From Oceanibaculum indicum P24 (GTDB taxonomy: Bacteria > Pseudomonadota > Alphaproteobacteria > Oceanibaculales > Oceanibaculaceae), in contig NZ_AMRL01000010.1 in assembly GCF_000299935.1 (NCBI RefSeq), positions 1-64,000 on the forward strand: a stretch of 64,000 nt of DNA. Direction: 5' to 3'. Each line of letters opens with the position of its first letter. Position 1 is the first letter of the stretch. Of this stretch, positions 1 through 24,300 are shown piece after piece. A program made the position numbers and the translations under genes. A model generated the notes under the pieces. The model did not search any database. It was not told the DNA's origin and worked only from the letters and a program-made list of their open reading frames with translations.

Positions 1-11396
<11,396 letters not shown>

Positions 11397-11400
<4 letters not shown>

Positions 11401-12731
11401 GAGGCCATCGCCTCCCGCGCCCCGTCACCGGCCAGCATGTCGCGGTAGCGCCGCATCTGCGCCAGCAGTTTCCAAAGATCGGCCTCCCACAGATGTCGGT
11501 AGGACGGCACGAAATAGCCCTGGCCGATATCGGGATTATCGGTCTGTTTCGCCTTCAGGAAGGCCTCCAGCCCCCTGGTCCGCCCGAACAGCGCGCGGGC
11601 ATAGGTCAGCGCGTACAGGCCTTGCGTCTTCAGCCCGTCGCCCAGACCGCCGGCGGCATTGATGAAGCCCATGAACAGCAGATTGTCGTGGTTGCGCGGC
11701 GTCGAATGCAGGAACAGGTCGGGGATGCCCGACTTCCATTCCAGCAGCGCCTTGTCCAGGAACGGGAAGTCGCGCTTGTAGCCGGTGGCGTAGAGGATGA
11801 CATCGAACTCCGCCGTGCTGCCGTCAGTGAAGCGGACAGTGCGCCCCTCGAACGCCGCGACATCGCCCTTCGGCACCACATCGCCATGGCCGATATGATA
11901 GAGGATCTGCGAATTCATCACCGGATGCGCGGCATCCAGCGGATAGTCCGGCGCCGGCAACCCGTAGGCGGCGCCATCATAGCCGGCGAGGCGGAACACT
12001 TCCGCGATATAGGCCAGCGTATCCTCCTTGCGCGGGAACTTGTTGCCCAGCTCCATCATCCATTGCGGGGTCGGCTTCCCATCGATGAATTTCGGCTGGT
12101 AGTAATAGCCGCGCCGCGTGCTGTGATGGACGGAGGCCGCGTGATGCACCGCATCCACCGCAATGTCGCAGCCGGAATTGCCGCCGCCGATCACCAGCAC
12201 CCGCTTGCCGGCGACCTGCCGGCCCGACTTGTAGTCCATCGAATGCAGCACCTCGCCCGCGAAGCTGCCGGGATAGGCCGGGTCCGGCAGATGCGGCACA
12301 CGCTGCAGCCCGTTGCACACGATGACCAGCGGATAGAGCGCGTCATGCCCCGCCGCCGTGACCAGCCGCCACTGGTCGCCGACCGGCTCCAGCCGCTGCA
12401 CCGGCGCCTCGAAGCGGGTGCGTTCGTACAGGCCGGAGGCGCGCGCGAAATCGCGAATATAGCGCAGCATCAGCCGGTGGTTCGGGTAGGGCGGGTAGTC
12501 TTCCGGCATCGGGAAGTCGGGCGCCTGGGTGTTGAATTTCGGCGAGATCAGATGCAGCGACTCATAGGCGCGCCCGCAGGCCGCATCGGCATTCCACACA
12601 CCGCCGAAATCCGATTCCGCCTCGTAGAGATCGACCTCCACGCCGCCGGCCACCAGCTCGCGCGCCACGCCGATGCCGGTTGGCCCGCCGCCGATGATCG
12701 CGACCTTCGCGTTTCTCGTCACCGCCGTCAT
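11397..12731 (-). CDS. FMO/Baeyer-Villiger-type flavin monooxygenase of the PKS line
   Basis: 444 residues. N-terminal FAD Rossmann motif GGGPTGIG near residue 14, the FMO signature FxGxxxHxxxY (FAGEVLHSMDY, near 155-165), and an NADPH-binding GGGNSG shortly after. The family inserts one oxygen from O2 using FAD and NADPH. Stand-alone relatives in trans-AT PKS clusters are known to perform Baeyer-Villiger insertion into carrier-bound chains. The start overlaps the PKS-A stop and its stop overlaps the PKS-B start, both as ATGA, so all three should be made together. Its place between a KS-DH* C-terminus and an ACP N-terminus suggests that it oxidises the beta-ketone of the split module. The exact reaction is inferred from family and position. 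Confidence 0.93.
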
Positions 12732-15310
12732 AGGGCATCCTCCTCAAACCGGATTTCCGCCAGCGCCTCGTGCGGCGCGGTCAGCACGCCATAGAATGTC
12801 AGCAGCGTCTGCCCCCCGGCGTCATGCAGCGACAGGGTCCAGCCCTCATCCGCCGCGCGACGCGACAGGCGCAGCCAGAGCGCTTCCGGCAGGCCGGCCT
12901 GCGCCGCCGGTTCCAGCGTGAGGCTTTCCAGCGCATAGGGGAAGGGCAGCGCGCCACTCTCCCCATTCTCCGCAAAAGCCAGCACCCGCCAGACCGCATC
13001 GAGGCAGAGCGGGTCCATGACCATGCCACCCGATCCGCCGGCGGCACGCGTCAGGCGCGCGGTCAGCATGTCTCCATCGCGGCGCAGCGCCTGCACGCTG
13101 GCGGCTTCCGGTGCCGGCGGGCCGGAATGGGCGGCGCAGCGCGCAGCGAACTCCCGGAAGGAAGGCAGCGTATCCTCGCCGGCCTGCATGCTGGCGGGAT
13201 CGAGCGAAGGCGCGCGGAAGGCTTCGGCCTCCGGCGGCAGCGCCTCGCCCAGATGGCAGGGGGCCATCTCCTCGCCATCCGCCATCACCTGATAGAACAG
13301 CCCCGCCGCATCCTGCCGGATGGCAAGGCTGAGCCGGCGCGGATGGCCGTTCACCGCGACCGGTCGGCCCCAGACCAGATGGCGCAGTCCGGCCACACTA
13401 GCCCCTGTCTGGCGGGCCAGCGCGGCGCGCGCCAGCTCCGGCAGGAACAGGCCGAGCGACAGCCGCGTCTCGCCGGTGGCGTGGTGCGTCAGCCAGGGCT
13501 CCTCCGCGCGCAGGGTCAGGCCGACGTGCAACCCCTCCGGCGTCACAATCACCTCCTCCAGCAGCGGATGCCCAGCGGGAGCCAAAGCGGGTGCTGCCGG
13601 TTTTGCGGCGACCACCCAGTGCCGGTCCCGCGCGAAGGGATAGCCCGGCAGCCGGATGCGGCGGCCTTTCGGTAGGCGGTCCGGCGGCAATCCTGTGAAA
13701 TCGACATCGCGGCCGGCGACCCACAGTCGCGCCAGACCGTCGAGCGTGCCGGCATCGGCATTCCCATCGGCATCGCGCTGATCGAAGTAAACGCCTTCCG
13801 CTGGTTGCCCGGCAGCGACGGAGGACAGCGCCCGCAGCAGTTCCGTCCGGTCGCGGAAAGTGAAGGCCAGCCTCGTGGTGAAGGCGCTGCGCGCGACCCG
13901 CAGCGTGTAGGCAAGGTCGCCAAGATCGAGCGCCGGATTGGCGGCGACAAAACGCTCCATCGTGGCGGCATAGTCGGTCAACCGTTCGCGGTCGCGCGCC
14001 GACAGCACGAACAGATAGGGGCCAGGCGCGCCACTGCCAGACCCGGCTGGCGGCGCTTCCTCCAGCACCAGATGCGCGTTGGTACCGCTGAAGCCGAAGG
14101 AGCTGACGGCCACGCGGCGCGGGGTACTGCCGGCCGGCCACGGCTTCAGGCTGGGATTCACCCGGAACGGCGCACCGGCCAGGCGGATATGCGGGTTGAG
14201 AGTCTGGAAATTCACCGCCGGCGGCAGTTCGGCCCGTTCCAGCGCCAGCATCGCCTTCATCGCCCCCGCCACCCCGGCAGAGGCCAGCAAATGCCCGACA
14301 TTCGCCTTCACCGAGCCGATGACGGTGGCGCCTTCCGAAAGACCGCTGCCGGCGAAGGCGTCGCACAGCCCCTCGATCTCGATGGGGTCGCCCAGTGCTG
14401 TGCCAGTGCCGTGGCATTCGATCAGCCCGATACTGGCCGGGTCGATGCCGAACTTGCGGTGGACGGACTGCATCAGCCTCGTCTGCGCCTGCGGGTTGGG
14501 CGCGGTGATGCCGTTGGTGCGCCCATCCTGATTGGTGCCCCAGCCGCGGATCACCGCGCGTACCGGGTCGCCATCGGCCAGCGCATCCTCCAGCCGCTTC
14601 AGCAGCAGCACGCCCACACCCTCGCCCGGCACGAAGCCGTTGGCGCGCGCATCGAAGGTGAAGCAGCGCCCGTCCTTCGACAGCATGCCGACCTTGGCGG
14701 TGTCGATGAACATGGACGGGCCGATCAGCACGCAGGCGCCGCCGGCCAGCGCCAGGTCGCAATCGCCCAGCAGCAGGCTGTTGCAGGCCTCGGCAATCGC
14801 CACCAGCGAGCTGGAGCAGGCGGTGTCGATGGACAGGCTGGGGCCGCGCAGATCGAGCAGATGGGCGATACGCGCCGCCAGGATGGAGCCGGAACTGCCG
14901 AGCAGGCTGTAGGCGTTGCGCTCCGCGATCAGATCGGCATAACCGCTGGGGCCGGCGCCGACGAACACGCCGCAGGCCGCCCCGCCCAGCTTCAGCGGGT
15001 CGAGCGCCGCATCCTCGATGGCTTGCCAGGCATGCTGCAGGAACAGCCGCTGCTGCGGGTCCGTCAGCTCCGCCTCGCGCGGCGTCATGGTGAAGAAGCC
15101 GGCATCGAACCGGTCGATCCCGTCGATGGCCCCCATCCATTTGCAATAGCTGGTCTCGGGATGCTGCGGGTCGGGATGGTAATGCCGGGCGATGTCCCAG
15201 CGGTCGGCGGGCACCTCCTCGATGCAGTCGCGGCCGCTGCGGATATTCTCCCAGAAGGCTTCAAGATCGGCGGCCTTCGGGAAGCGCCCGGAGGCACCGA
15301 TGATCGCCAC
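12728..15310 (-). other. PKS-A module 6 (split): KS6 and degenerate DH
   Basis: KS6 has DTACSSS, CHGTGT and KANVGH. The C-terminal domain resembles a DH, but its first motif (THHATGET) lacks the later Pro and its second reads LDAVWR, where Gln or His is expected in place of Arg. It is therefore probably a structural or docking double hot-dog fold. The polypeptide ends here without an ACP; the next gene is the FMO and the one after opens with an ACP. Confidence 0.85.
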
Positions 15311-18300
15311 CGCACCCCGCGTCTCGCGACTTGGGCGAGGCGCCGGTGTTGGCAGGATCGCCGGTGTTGCGACCACAGGTTCCGCAACCACAGGGGCCAC
15401 GACGGCAGGTGCCGGCGCAGGCTCAGGCTGTGCAGGCGGCTCCGGCTGTGCGGCCGGCGCCTCATCCGGCAGCAGCCTGGCGACATGGGCGGCCAGGTCG
15501 CCGACCGTCGGATGGGCATAGACGCTGGTTGCCGGCAGGTCGATGCCGAACAGCCCGTTCAGCCGGCGCAGCCAGGTGACGGCGAGGATCGAATCGAGAC
15601 CGAGATCGAGGAAGCCGGAGGAATCGCGGATGTCCGAGGCCTCGATCATCAGCTCCTCGGCAAGGGTGGCGGCGATCTCCCCGCGCGCCCGCGCCAGCCG
15701 GGCCGCGCCATCGGAAACTGTGGGCTTTGCCGGTTCCGGGGCTTCGGCGGCGGGGGCCTGCGGGAAGGCCTCGGCGATGCGTTCGGCCACGCGGGCATTG
15801 CCGATGAAGGTCGTCTCGTGCATCGCCACCTCACGGGCGAGCACATCCCCCAGCCGGTCGGCCAGCGGCTTCGCCAGCGCCGATTTCGCCTGCACCAGCC
15901 AGCCGCGCGGGCGGGCAGCCAGCGCGTGCGCCATCGCCAGCGCGCGCGGCAACACCTCGACGGCGGGCAGCGCGATCAGGCCGGGGCGGCGGGCAGCCAG
16001 TTCGCGGCCCTTGTACTCGCGCGCGGTGAACAGCACCTCGCGCCCCAGATCGTCGCCCAGCCGTTCCGGGAAGATCAGCGTCGCCCCCGCGCCCGGCGTG
16101 AAGCCGAACCAGAGATAATTACTGTGATAGACGCTCTCCGCCCCGAACAGCGCCAGGTCGCAATACATGCCGAGCGACCAGCCGGCGCCGATGCCATGGC
16201 CCTGCATTGCGGCGATCACCGGCAGTTCGCATTCCAGCGGCAGGCTGTATATCTTCAGGTCGGTGAAACGGGTGGCCCCGCTCTGCAGCTCGGTCAGCCC
16301 GTCGCGCGTGCCGCCGCAGGCGAAATAGCCGTCATGCCCGGTCAGCACCACGACCTTCGCCTCGGGCAGGGTGGCGACCGCCGTGAAGGCCTCCTGGATG
16401 CCGTCCATGAAGGCCGGGGTGAAGGTGTTCTTGTGCTGCCTCTCGCACAGCCGCAGCAGCGCCACGCCATCGGGCCAGATTTCCAGCTCCACCACCGGAC
16501 TGGCCAGCGCGATGCGGCGCGGATTGCCGGCGGGAGCCGTCGCCCCCTCGCCGATGGCGGCCAGCAGCGGATGATCGCCGGACGGCAGGTCGGTGCGCGG
16601 CGGCAGGGCATGGCGCATGTGGCGCTTCAGCTCGACGAGGCTGAGGCGCGGTGCCTGGGCGATCTGCGCCGCCAGCGCCGAGGCGGTACGGGCGATATCG
16701 CCAGCGGGCAGCACCTGCATACCCGCACCGCGCGCACGCAGTTCGGCACCGCTCAACGCACGGCCTTCGGCCAGCATCAGATGCGCCGCCTCGCGGCCCA
16801 GCCGCTGGTCCATGAGTGCGCTTGCCGGCGCAAGCCCCGGCTGGCCGGCATAGGAACCATCCGCCGCCAGCAGCAGGAAATCCGCCTGCAGCGCCGCCAG
16901 CAGCCCGGCCCCCTGTGTGGAAGCCGGCAATGCCGCCACCACCGGCACGGCGCAGTCGAGCGCGGCGGTCAGCCCGTCACCTGTCGTGGCGGTGCCGTCC
17001 CAATCGCCCGTCACCAGCACCGCGCGCACGCTGTCGTCCGTTGACGCCGCCGCCAGTTCCCCGGCCAGCTTTGCCTGCTGAGCATCGCTCCAGCTTCCGG
17101 AGAGTTCCAGCCGTCGCACGCCATCCGCATCCGGCAGGCGGCGCAGAGTGCCGGTCGGTGTGGCCGATACCGCCGCCGGGGTAGCCGTCAGCGGTGCCAG
17201 CCGGATCTTCGGCGGCGCGACGGATGAGGCAACCGGCTGCTGTATTGCCGCCGGTTCGGGCAGAGTAATGGCGGGTTGCTTAGCGGCAGCCGCGACCAGT
17301 GCCGGCTTCGGCTGCTCCGCACTCTTCACCCAGTAGCGCTTGCGCTCGAACGGATAGGTCGGCAGCGGCACCCGGCGCGCGCCGGCCGGGCAGGCCGCGC
17401 CATAGTCCAGTTCGTCGCCGGCCAGATAGTGGCGGGCCAGTGCCGGCAGCAGTGCCATCGGGTTAGCGGCGGTGCGGATCGCGGCGATCAGCGCCTCCCC
17501 CTCCGCCTGCCGGGCGGGGTCGGCGCGACGGTCCTTCTCGTCCAGCTCCGCCGTTTCGACGCCACTGTCCGCCGTGCCGTCCAGCCAGAGGCGCAGCCGC
17601 GCCGCGAGGTCCGCGCGATCGAATGCGACCAGCGCCAGCCGGTGATGCAGATGCCGGCGGCCGGCCAGCAGGGTGAAGGCAATATCCGCCAGCTCCTGCG
17701 CCGGCTGGATGTCGAGATGGGCCAGCAGCTTTTCCGCCTGCCGCCGCAGACCGTCCGGCGTCCGCGCCGACAGCACGATCAAGCCGCCCTTCGGCAAACC
17801 GGTGCGCGGCGGCAGGGCGGGCGCTTCCTCCACCACCGCATGGGCGTTGGTGCCGCTGAAGCCGAAGGAGCTGATCGCCGCCCGGCGTGGCGCGCCAGCC
17901 GAAGCCTTCCAGTCCACTGGATTCTCGCTGGCGAAGAACGGGCTGTCATCCATGCGGATTGCCGGATTGCCGCTGCCGACATGGATGGTCGGTGGAATGG
18001 TGCGGTGGCGCAGCGCCAGCAACAGCTTCGCCAGCCCGGCGATGCCCGCCGCCGTGGTGGCGTGGCCGATGTTCGACTTCACCGAGCCCAGCGCGCAGAA
18101 GCCGGTGCGCTCGGTATAGTGGCGGAAGGCGCGGGTCAGCGCCGCATGTTCGATGGGGTCGCCCAGTACCGTGCCGGTGCCGTGCGCCTCCACAAGCCCG
18201 ATACTGTCGGGGTCGATGCCGAACCCGTCATAGACGCTGCGGATCAGCCGTTCCTGCGAGGCGGCGCTGGGCGCAGTGATGCCGTTGGTCGCCCCATCCT

Positions 18301-21300
18301 GATTGGTGCCGCTGGCGACGATGACGCCCTGGATAGTGTCGCCATCGGCCAGCGCCTCAGCCAGCGGGCGCAGCAGCACCGCCCCCACCGCCTCGCCTGG
18401 CACGATGCCGTCCGCCCCGGCGCCGAAGGCGGCACAGCGCCCGCTGGGCGACAGCATCTTCGCCTGGTTGGCCGAGCGGTAGAAGCGCGCAGTCGCATGC
18501 ACGAACACGCCGCCGGCCAGCGCCATCTCCGCCTCGCCATTCCACAGGCTCTGGCAGGCCAGATGCAGCGCCACCAGCGAGCTGGAACAGGCGGTATCGA
18601 CGGCGACCGCCGGCCCCTTCAGGTCCAGCAGATAGGCGATGCGCGCCGGAATCAGCGAGATGGTGTTGCCCCAGAAGGCCTGGCCCGGCGCCTCCTCGCC
18701 CTCGAACAAATCGTGATAATCGCCGGCACTGCAGCCGACGAACACGCCGACCCGCCGCCCGGCGATATCCGCGCCGGCATGGCCGGCATTTTCCAGCGTG
18801 TTCCAGGCCTCCTCCAGGAACAGCCGCTGCTGCGGGTCCATATAGGTGGCTTCCAACCCGGAAATGCCGAAGAATACCGGGTCGAACTGGTCGATCCCGT
18901 CGATGAAGCTGCCGTGCCTGCCATAGGTTCCCGGCGTGGAATCCCGGTACAGACTGTCGAGGTCGAAGCGGCTGACCGGCTCCACCAGATCGCGGCCTGC
19001 CAGCAGATGCCCCCACAGCGCGTCCATGTCCGGCGATTTCGCGAAACGGCCGCTGGCGCCGATGATGGCGATCGGTTCGCGGCTCTTCTCCTTCGGCTCG
19101 GAACGCCGCACCGCCGGAGCAGCAACCGCAGGTGCCGCCGGTTCCGGCGCCGCGCCGAGGCTGGCGACAGCCGCCGGGTACTCCGCCGCGATGAAGCCTT
19201 CCAGCTGCGCCACGCTGGCGAAGTCGAACAGCCTTGTCTGGTCGAACTCGATATCCAGCGCGCGGCGCAGCCGGTGCACCAGCTCCATGCCGAGGATCGA
19301 ATCCAGCCCGTAATCGGCGAAGGACTGCGTCACATTGATGCTGGCCGGCGTCACGTTCAGCGTCTCCGCCAGCAGCCGCAACAGCACATCGCGCAGGCTG
19401 CCGGAAGGCTGCGCCATGACGGGCGTTTCCGGCGCTTTCGGTGTGGCGGCAACCGGCGCCGCCGCAGTAACCGCCGCATCCTCCGGCAGGCGCGCGGCGA
19501 TGAGCTGCTGGCCGAGCGCCAGCTCTTCCTCCGGCGAGCCGGCGACCCAGACCAGCCCGGTTTCTTCCAGCAACGTCCGCCAGGAGGAAGGCGTCAGGCT
19601 GGGCGTGCCGGGAATCCGCACCTCCGGGTCGGTGAAGCGCCACCAGCCCTCCAGCAGGCCGAAGGTGACATGGGTGAACAGCGTCGCCGCGCTGGTCTCG
19701 TTCGCCAGCAGCAGCCCGCCCGGCGCCAGCGTTTCGCGCACAGTGGCCAGCGTGCGGCGCATGTCGGATGTCGCGTGCAGCACATTGGCGGCGATCACCA
19801 GATCGTAGCCGTGCGGCGTGACCGCCTGCCCGGCCAGCGGCTTTTCCACATCGAACAAAGCCGTCGCCAGATTGGGCGCGCTGTCGGCGTAGGAGCGTTC
19901 GGCATGGATCAGGAAGGCGCGCGAGACATCGGTGTAGAGATATTCGGCAATGCCGGCGCGGTGCGGGGCCAGCGCCCGGAACACGCACACGCTGGTGCCG
20001 CCGGTCCCGGCGCCGATTTCGAGGATGCGCAGGCGCCGGTCCGGTGCTGCCGCCAGCCGCGCCGCAACGAAGGCAGAAGCCGCTTCGGCCAGCCCGTCGC
20101 TGAAGCGCGCGGCCACCGGATTATCCTTATAGACGCCCTCGACCAGCCCCATCCCACCATCCGGGAACATCACGGCGGTCGGCTTCACCCGCCCGGCCAG
20201 AATGTCCGGCAGGGCGCGCAAGGTCGCGCCGGCCAGCGCGATGCGGGCGGCCAGCGCCTTATCCTCCCGGTGCGCCGCCGCGAAGCTGTCCCAGTCCGCC
20301 ACCTCGCCCGCCGGAGCCGATGCCAGCAGCGCCAGGGCGGCCTGCCGCCAGCGCCGCAGCTCCGGCACCACATCCTCTTCCGGCAAGTCCTCCAGCACGG
20401 CGCGCAGCACCGGCGCAATCCGGCGTTCCAGCAGGTCATTGCCGGCCTCCAGCGCCGCCCGGCCCGCCGGGCTGTCCGTCAATGCTGCCGCGACTGCCGC
20501 TTCCACCGTCTGGGCCGGCCTGGGTATCCAGAAACGCTGACGCGCGAAGGGATAGGTCGGCAGCGAGACGATGCGCCCGCCCGGCACGCCCGGCCAGTCG
20601 ATCTCCTGCCCCTTTGCCCAGAGCGCGAGCGCCTTGCCGAGCCTGCCTTCGGCCAGCCAGCGCGCCGCCAGCTCCCGCGCTTCCGTCGCATCCAGTAGCC
20701 CGGCGAGCGCGGCGCGGTCGGCCTTCGCATTGCCTTCCTGCAATCCCGGATGATTCTGCCGCCCGGCCAGCCAGGCGCGCAGCGCCGGGGCCAGTTCCGC
20801 AAGCGAGGCAGCCTCAATAGCGAGGCGGCACTCCAGCGCCTCCCGCCCGATCTGCAGCGTGTGGGAAATGTCCGCTAGCGCCGGCACGGCACCGCTGCCC
20901 GCTGCCACAACCGGGCCGGCAAGCTGCCGCAGAGTCGCCGCCGGGGTAAAGCGGGCGGCGTCCAACGCCTGCCCGAAGCGATCCTCCGCCCAGCCTTTCA
21001 GCGCCAGCAGTTGCGCCAGCTCTATGCCGTAGGACTCCAGCGGCTCGTCAGCGTCGATCTCGGCTTCCCCAACCGCCAGCAGTTCCGCCAGCTTCGCGCG
21101 CCAGATGGGCAGCACATCGCCTGCCGGAACGGGGCGCTCAGCCTCGACAAAGGCCAGCAGCCGCTCGGCCATTTCGCGCAGCCGCTCGGGATCGCGCGCC
21201 GACAAAAGCACCGGCAGCGGCGCGGTGCCCCCCGCCTGCCTTGGCGCTTCCGCCACCGGGAAAGAGGGCGTCGGCCATTCCTCGATAATCGCATGGGCGT

Positions 21301-24300
21301 TCGCCCCGCCCGCCCCGAAGGAGGACAGGCCGGCGATGCGGGGGCGGCCCTGCCAAGGTGCGAGTTCCTGCTGCAACCGGAAGGGCGAGTCCGCCAGCGC
21401 CAGGTTCGGGTTCGGCACGCTGGCGTGCAGCGTCGGCGCCAGCTGACCGTGGTGCATCTGCAGCAGGATCTTGGTGAGGCCCGCGATGCCCGCCGCTGCC
21501 TCCAGATGGCCGATGTTGGACTTCACCGAGCCCAGCGCGCAGAAGCCGCTGGCACCAGTGTCCTTGCGGAAGGCCTGGGTCAGCCCGTCCAGCTCGATCG
21601 GGTCGCCCAGCGCCGTGCCGGTGCCATGCGCCTCGATGCAGGTGACTTCATCGGCAGACAGGCCGGCCTTCTCCAGCGTCTCGCGGATCAGGTCGCGCTG
21701 CGCCGCCGGGCTGGGCACGGTATAGCCGTTGGCATGGCCGCCATGGTTGATCGAAGTGGCGCGAATCAGCGCATGGATGCGGTCGCCATCGGCCAGTGCC
21801 CGCGACAGCGGCTTCAGGATGACGCAGCCCACACCCTCGCCCGGCACGAAACCGTCGCCGCCCGCGCCGAAGCTCTTGCAGCGGCCTTCCGCGCTCAGCA
21901 TGCGGGCGGCACTCAGCTCGACGAAATTGGCCGGGTGCAGATAGAGGTTCACGCCGCCGGCCAGCGCCACCTCGCAACTGCCGGCACGCAGATGGGCGCA
22001 GGCCTCGTGGATCGCGGTCAGCGAGGAGGAGCACATGGTATCGACCGGCAGGCTGGGGCCGGAGAGGTCCAGCGCGTGCGATACCCGGTTGGCGACCGAG
22101 GCGAAGGAGGTGCCAGGCCGTACCATCGCCCCGCCCTCGCTGCGGAACGGCCCATGCAGCGCATAGCCGGTCTTGGTCACGCCGGCAAACACGCCGACGC
22201 GGCCATGATGCTGGCGCGCCAGCCTTGTCGGGCCATAGCCGGCATCCTCGAACGCCGCCCAGGCGGCCATCAGGAACAGCCGCTCCTGCGGGTCCATCGC
22301 CGCCGCGTCGCGCGGGGAGATGCGGAAGAAGAACGGGTCGAAATCGGCGAAACCCTCCAGGAAGCCGCCCCATTTCGCATAGCTGCGGCCGTTCGCCACC
22401 GCCTCATCGGCATTCGCCTGGAAGAAGCCTTCCATGTCCCAGCGCTCGGGCGGAATCTCGGTGATGGCATCGCGGCCCGCCGCCAGATTGGCCCAGAAGG
22501 CGTCAAGGTCGGGCGCACCGGGATAACGCCCGCTGAGGCCAATGATGGCGATGGGCTCGTCCTGGGAAACCGGCGCGGCTGTAGCGCGCGCCACCGGCTG
22601 GGCGGCAACCGGTACGGAAGCGGCGGCCATATTCAGACCGGTCCAGCGCCGGCACGCGTCCGTCTTTGCCGCTGCCAGATGCGTGGCCAAAGCGGCCAGC
22701 GTGCGATGCTCGAACAGCAGCGTCTTGGGCAGCGCGCCGAACGGTCCTTCCAGCGCCGCATTCAGCCGGGTCACCATCAGCGAATCGATGCCGTATTCTT
22801 CCAGCGGGCGGGACGGATCGATGCCGTCCGCCGGCAGGCCGCTGGCCTCCGCGAATATCTGGCGCAGCCGCTCCGCCACCCGGTCGCGCAGCGCGGTATC
22901 CGAGGATGTCATCGGTGCGGCCTGCGGCAGCGCCGGCCGGTCGGCGGCAGCAAAGAAGCTGCGAATGCGCTCCCCCTCCCCGGCGATCACGGCAAGGCGC
23001 AGCAGGCCGGCGGCCAGCGCGCGGCGCAGCAGGCCGAGCCCGTCCGCCGTTTCCAGCGGGCGCTGGCCCATGCGGCGGAACAGCTCCGCCTCGACCGATT
23101 CATCGACGCGCATGCCGCCCTCGCGCCACAGCGGCCAGTCGATGGCCAGCAGCGGCGCGCCCTGCTGCTCCGCCCCCTCGCGTTCGGCCAGCGCATCCAG
23201 GAAGCCGTTGGCGGCCGCGTAATCCGCCTGTCCCGGATTGCCGACCGCCCCGGCGAGCGAGGAGAACAGCACGAAGGACGGCTTTACCGGCAGGTCGCGG
23301 CAGGCGCGCCACAGCGCCAGCGTGCCCTTGAGCTTCGGCGCCAGCACGGTCGCGAGATCCTCTGACGATTTGCGCAGCGCGTAGCCGTCGCGCAGCATGC
23401 CGGCGGCCTGCACCACCCGGTCGAGACGACCGTGCGCCGCCGCGACCTCCCGCACCAGCGCGGCGACGGCGGCCTCATCGGCGATATCCACCTGCCGGTA
23501 TTCGGCCTTTGCGCCCAACCGCCGCAATTCCTCAAGGAAAGCCTGTCGCTCCGCATCCAGCGCCGCGCGCCCGGTCAGCACCAGAACGCTCCCCGGTGCG
23601 GATTCGGCAATATCGCGCGCCAGCAGCCGGCCCAGCCCGCCCATGCCGCCGGCAATCAGCGTGACCGCGCCTTCCTGCCAGGACACGCCTTCGGCGGGCA
23701 GGATCGCATCGTTCCAACTGCGCACGCAGCGTTGGTCGGCGCGGTAGCGGACATGGCGGTCGCACGGGCCTGTAGCCTCCGCCGCCAGCAGCCGGGACGC
23801 CTCGGCCGGCGCGATACCGGCGGGCAGGGTGATGGTTTGGCCGAGCAGCCGTGGATGTTCGGCGGCGATGCTGTCCAGCATCGCGCCAAGGCCGGCAAAC
23901 AATGCAGCTTCACCCGCATCCGGCACGGCAAGCTGCACGAGCACCTGTCCCTCGCCCGGCGCGCGCAGCGCCTGTTGCACCGTGCGCAGCAGCATATCCG
24001 CCAGCGCGCCATAGGAAGCGCCGATCTCCGCAGGCAGGGACGGGGCAATAAGCTCAACGCCCGGCAACGTCGCAATGCCGATGCCGCCCGCCACCATGAT
24101 ATGCCGCGCGTGTGCGGTGCCGGCTGGAACCAGCGGCGCCTCAACCCAATGCGGCACCAGCGCCGTCACCGTTTCCGCCTGTACGCCCGGAATCCAGTAG
24201 CGCGTCTCGGCGAAGCGGTGCGGTGGCAGGGGCTGGCGGCGCGGCGCGGAAACCGGCTCATAGGCTTCCAGCACGACATGCGCGTTGCTGCCGCCGAAGC

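Larger units (their letters stand above)
15463..19072 (-). other. PKS-A module 5: KS, two crotonase folds, beta-branch ACP
   Basis: KS5 (DTACSSS) is followed by a long Ala/Pro linker, a degenerate crotonase-like segment, a complete ECH domain and one ACP. The ACP reads GLDSILAVTW, with Trp six residues after the modified Ser. That Trp is the published flag of ACPs that receive beta-branches from HCS cassettes. The cassette is encoded at 40952-44412. Confidence 0.88.
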
